Shown here in pieces: positions 61,655 to 64,000 of a stretch of DNA of 64,000 nt (position 1 is its first letter; every line of letters starts with the position of its first letter). Location of the stretch: assembly GCF_019431455.1 (NCBI RefSeq), contig NZ_JAHYSR010000018.1, positions 1-64,000 on the forward strand, in the 5' to 3' direction. Source of the stretch: Paracoccus bogoriensis (GTDB lineage Bacteria > Pseudomonadota > Alphaproteobacteria > Rhodobacterales > Rhodobacteraceae). The position numbers and the translations under genes are program-made. The notes under the pieces were generated by a model. That model ran no database searches. It worked only from the letters and a program-made list of their open reading frames with translations, and was not told where the DNA came from.

Positions 61655-62692
61655 ATGAACGACCTGACGCCTGCGCGCCTGCGCGAACTGAAACGCGACG
61701 CGGCTCTGCGCCCCTATGACCTTGCTGCGCAGCTTGGTCTGTCCGAGGCTGCCCTGGTCGAGGCCGAGCTTGGCCATGGCGCGACCCGCATCGACCCGAG
61801 GCCGGGGCGCCTGATTCCCGCGGTGCAGGCCCTGGGCGAGGTGATGGCCCTGACGCGCAACCGGTCCTGCGTGATCGAGAAGATCGGCACCTACAATCAC
61901 TTCCATGACGGCGATCACGCCGCGATGACGCTGGACACGGAAATCGACCTGCGGATCTTTCCACGGCATTGGGTCCATGCCTTCGCGGTTCAGGCGGACA
62001 CGCCATCGGGCACGCGGCGGTCGGTGCAGGTCTTCGACGCGGCAGGCGCCGCGGTCCACAAGGTTCATCTGCGCGAGACCAGCGATCTGGCGGCGTGGGA
62101 TCGGCTACGGACCGATCTGGCGCTGGCCGATCAGCACAGCCTTTCGGACTACGCCCCCGCCCCCGCCCCTGAAGGCGCCCGCATCGCTCCTGACCGGGCG
62201 GACGCCTTGCGGGCCGAATGGGCGGCGATGACCGACACGCACCAGTTCAACACGCTGGTGCGGCGGCTCAAGATGAACCGTCTTGGCGCCTATCGGCTTG
62301 TGGGCGCCCCCTGGGCGCGGCCCCTGGCAGCGGCAGCCTCGGATGCGATGTTCCGCGCCTTGCTGGACCAGGGTCAGCAGGTCATGCTGTTCGTCGGCAA
62401 TATGGGTTGCATCCAGATCCATTCCGGCCCGGTGCAAAGCCTCAAACCGATGGGGCCGTGGCTGAACGTGATGGATGCGCGCTTCAACCTGCATCTGCGC
62501 GCCGATCATGTGGCCGAGGTCTGGGCGGTCGAGAAACCCACCAGGCGCGGCCCGGCTTTGTCGGTCGAGGCCTTCGACGCGGCGGGCGAACTGATCTGGC
62601 AATGTTTCGGCATGAGACCGGACAAGGGTGGCGATTCCGAGGGCTGGGCCGCGCTGGTCTCGGCTCTGCCAGCGGCCGAGCGTTCCGCATGA
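61655..62692 (+). CDS. hmuS: Hemin-degrading factor HmuS/ChuS-like
   Basis: Cytosolic heme-binding/degrading protein, 345 residues, with two repeats of the HemS domain: N-terminal LTRNRSCVIEKIGTYNHFHD (with heme-near His), DLRIFPRHWVHAFAV, and C-terminal VMLFVGNMGCIQIHSGPV and LNVMDARFNLHLRADHVAEV. Start ATG 61655. The stop overlaps hmuT by 3 nt in ATGA. Confidence 0.93.
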   Translation: MNDLTPARLRELKRDAALRPYDLAAQLGLSEAALVEAELGHGATRIDPRPGRLIPAVQALGEVMALTRNRSCVIEKIGTYNHFHDGDHAAMTLDTEIDLRIFPRHWVHAFAVQADTPSGTRRSVQVFDAAGAAVHKVHLRETSDLAAWDRLRTDLALADQHSLSDYAPAPAPEGARIAPDRADALRAEWAAMTDTHQFNTLVRRLKMNRLGAYRLVGAPWARPLAAAASDAMFRALLDQGQQVMLFVGNMGCIQIHSGPVQSLKPMGPWLNVMDARFNLHLRADHVAEVWAVEKPTRRGPALSVEAFDAAGELIWQCFGMRPDKGGDSEGWAALVSALPAAERSA

Positions 62693-63528
62693 GGGGTGTG
62701 GCGCTTCTGCTGGCGGCACTGATGCTGCCGCAGGCCGTGCTGGCCGACCGGGTTCTGGCCCTTGGCGGCGCGGTGACCGAGACCATCCATGCGCTTGGTC
62801 AGGGTCACAGGCTGATCGCGCGTGACACGACCTCGAGCTATCCGCCCGAGGTGCTGGAGCTGCCCGATGTGGGCTATGTCCGCGCGCTCTCGCCCGAGGG
62901 CGTGCTGTCGGTGCGCCCCGATCTGATCATCGCCGAGGAAGGCGCAGGCCCTCCCGAAACGGTGGATATCCTGAAGGCGGCGGGCATCCCCTTTCATCAG
63001 ATTGCCTCGGGCGAGGATGAGGATTCGGTCATCGCCCGGATCGAGGCCGTCGCCGAGGCGCTTGGCACGCCCGAGGCCGCCGCCACGCTGCTGGCGGCGA
63101 TTCGCGCCGATTTCGCCGCGCTTGCGGCGGCGCGCGATGCGGTCGATCGGCCCGCGCGGGTCATGTTCATCCTGTCGCTGCAAGGCGGGCGGGTTCTGGC
63201 CGCGGGGCAGGATAGCGGCGCAGATGCGATGCTGCGCCTGGCCGGGGCCGAAAATGCGGTCGCGGGCTTTTCCGGCTACAAGCCCCTGACCGACGAAGCG
63301 ATCACCGCCGCGGCGCCGGACATCATCCTGATGATGAACCGCGGAGAGGCCGACAGCGATCACGGTGCCTCGGACGCGGCGCTTCTGGCCATGCCCGCGA
63401 TCGCCACCACGCCTGCGGCCCGCAACGGCAGGGTGATCCGCATGGACGGGCTGTATCTGTTGGGCTTCGGCCCCCGCACCGGGCAGGCCGCGCTGGACCT
63501 GCACCGCGCCCTCTACGAGGTGCCATGA
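62689..63528 (+). CDS. hmuT: Heme-binding periplasmic protein HmuT
   Basis: 279 residues with a signal peptide ([19 protein letters not shown]). Motifs [58 protein letters not shown] and [15 protein letters not shown] are typical of HmuT-type carriers. ATGA overlaps on both sides. Delivers heme to HmuUV. Confidence 0.93.
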   Translation: MRGVALLLAALMLPQAVLADRVLALGGAVTETIHALGQGHRLIARDTTSSYPPEVLELPDVGYVRALSPEGVLSVRPDLIIAEEGAGPPETVDILKAAGIPFHQIASGEDEDSVIARIEAVAEALGTPEAAATLLAAIRADFAALAAARDAVDRPARVMFILSLQGGRVLAAGQDSGADAMLRLAGAENAVAGFSGYKPLTDEAITAAAPDIILMMNRGEADSDHGASDAALLAMPAIATTPAARNGRVIRMDGLYLLGFGPRTGQAALDLHRALYEVP

Positions 63529-64000
63529 TGGTCGCCACCGAAATGGGCCTGCGCCTCGAAGGAGACCGTCGTCATATCGGGCGCATGGTCGGCATCTGCC
63601 TGCTGGCGGCGCTGCTGGTCATGTCGGCCTTGTCGCTGATGCAGGGGGCGTCGGGCGTGTCGGGGCTGGTGGTGCTGCGCGATCTGATCGCCGGGCGCGA
63701 AGTGGCAGTGACCGACCGGGTCGTGCTGTTGCAGATCCGCCTGCCGCGTCTGCTGACGGGCATTCTGGTCGGCGCAGGTCTGGCCGTGTCGGGCGCGGTG
63801 ATGCAGGGGCTGTTTCGCAACCCTCTGGCCGATCCGGGCCTCTTGGGCGTCAGCGCGGGCGCGGGTCTGGGCGCGATTGCGGCTATTGTGCTGGGCGGGA
63901 TGCTGCCGCCCGCCATCGCGGCCCTTGCGGGCTGGCATCTGGTGCCGCTGGCGGCCTTTTCGGGAGGCTGGGTCGCGATGCTGGTCCTTTATGCGGTGGC
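63525..64000 (+). CDS. hmuU: Heme ABC permease HmuU, cut by window edge
   Basis: Partial: 158 residues visible, ATG 63525 (or the adjacent ATG at 63528). FecCD-type spans, with [20 protein letters not shown] and [31 protein letters not shown]. The 3' part and any hmuV ATPase lie beyond 64000. Confidence 0.92.
   Translation, partial: MMVATEMGLRLEGDRRHIGRMVGICLLAALLVMSALSLMQGASGVSGLVVLRDLIAGREVAVTDRVVLLQIRLPRLLTGILVGAGLAVSGAVMQGLFRNPLADPGLLGVSAGAGLGAIAAIVLGGMLPPAIAALAGWHLVPLAAFSGGWVAMLVLYAV

Overview
This window is GC-rich alphaproteobacterial chromosome, most likely from a member of the Rhodobacterales / Paracoccaceae (Paracoccus-like). Evidence for this is a short flagellin followed by flaF, flbT and a DUF1217 gene, an aerobic (cobalt-late, CobN-type) cobalamin cluster, a tandem glycine riboswitch before gcvTHP, iron-rhodo-type TGA-N9-TCA operators, and GC-rich palindromes with a TTTGG / CCAAGGCAA tail. 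Gene calls come from reading the translated sequence. No database search was run.

Layout. 1-1.9 kb: decayed IS256-type transposase, an unknown (possibly IS-truncated) gene and tRNA-Ala(CGC). 1.9-6.6 kb: glycine cleavage operon gcvT-gcvH-gcvP (minus) behind a tandem glycine riboswitch. 6.7-11.3 kb: a two-domain sulfotransferase/GT90 protein, an orphan FbpC/PotA-like ATPase, an SDR lacking the YxxxK pair, and rpe. 11.3-16.8 kb: flagellar block, with flgD and fliK on minus and a rod-binding protein, a FlgN-like protein, flagellin, flaF, flbT and DUF1217 on plus. 16.9-20.2 kb: carB.

20.5-35.3 kb: cobalamin cluster. One riboswitch precedes a CbiM-like gene and cobF. A second precedes DUF1636-cobW-cobN-cobG-cobH-cobI-cobJ, and cobL-cobE-cobM-cobB follow on the same strand. 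cobK alone runs the other way between cobJ and cobL, and its start codon overlaps that of cobL in a single CATG. cobO diverges from the second riboswitch. Together these supply most corrin-ring steps from precorrin-2 methylation to cobalt insertion and adenosylation. cobA, cobS/T, cobC/D, cobP, cobQ, cobU and cobV are not here.

35.3-45.2 kb: otsB-otsA (trehalose), aroQ, an asparaginase with an extra C-terminal domain, a DUF924 stump, a quinone/electrophile-detoxification-like set (hydrolase, FMN reductase, MhqO-like dioxygenase, LysR regulator), a small membrane protein and a GH13 alpha-glucosidase. 45.4-46.7 kb: wrecked glgA and glgX, meaning this glycogen locus is dead. 47-50.7 kb: OsmF/YehZYXW-type osmoprotectant importer. 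50.9-52.7 kb: a ygiB-ygiC-like pair.

52.8-64 kb: iron acquisition. A catecholate-type siderophore ABC importer diverges from a DUF2218 gene. A heme receptor-exbB-exbD-exbD-tonB operon diverges from hmuS-hmuT-hmuU, the last cut by the window edge. Each divergent intergenic region holds a perfect TGA-N9-TCA box, consistent with shared iron-dependent (RirA-like) control.

The features most worth a second look are the sulfotransferase-GT90 fusion, the cobK/cobL start overlap with antisense arrangement, the asparaginase tail, the glycogen-gene graveyard, the palindrome family that reaches into coding sequence, and the paired iron operators. I found no clear evidence of a wholly new defence or mobile system.
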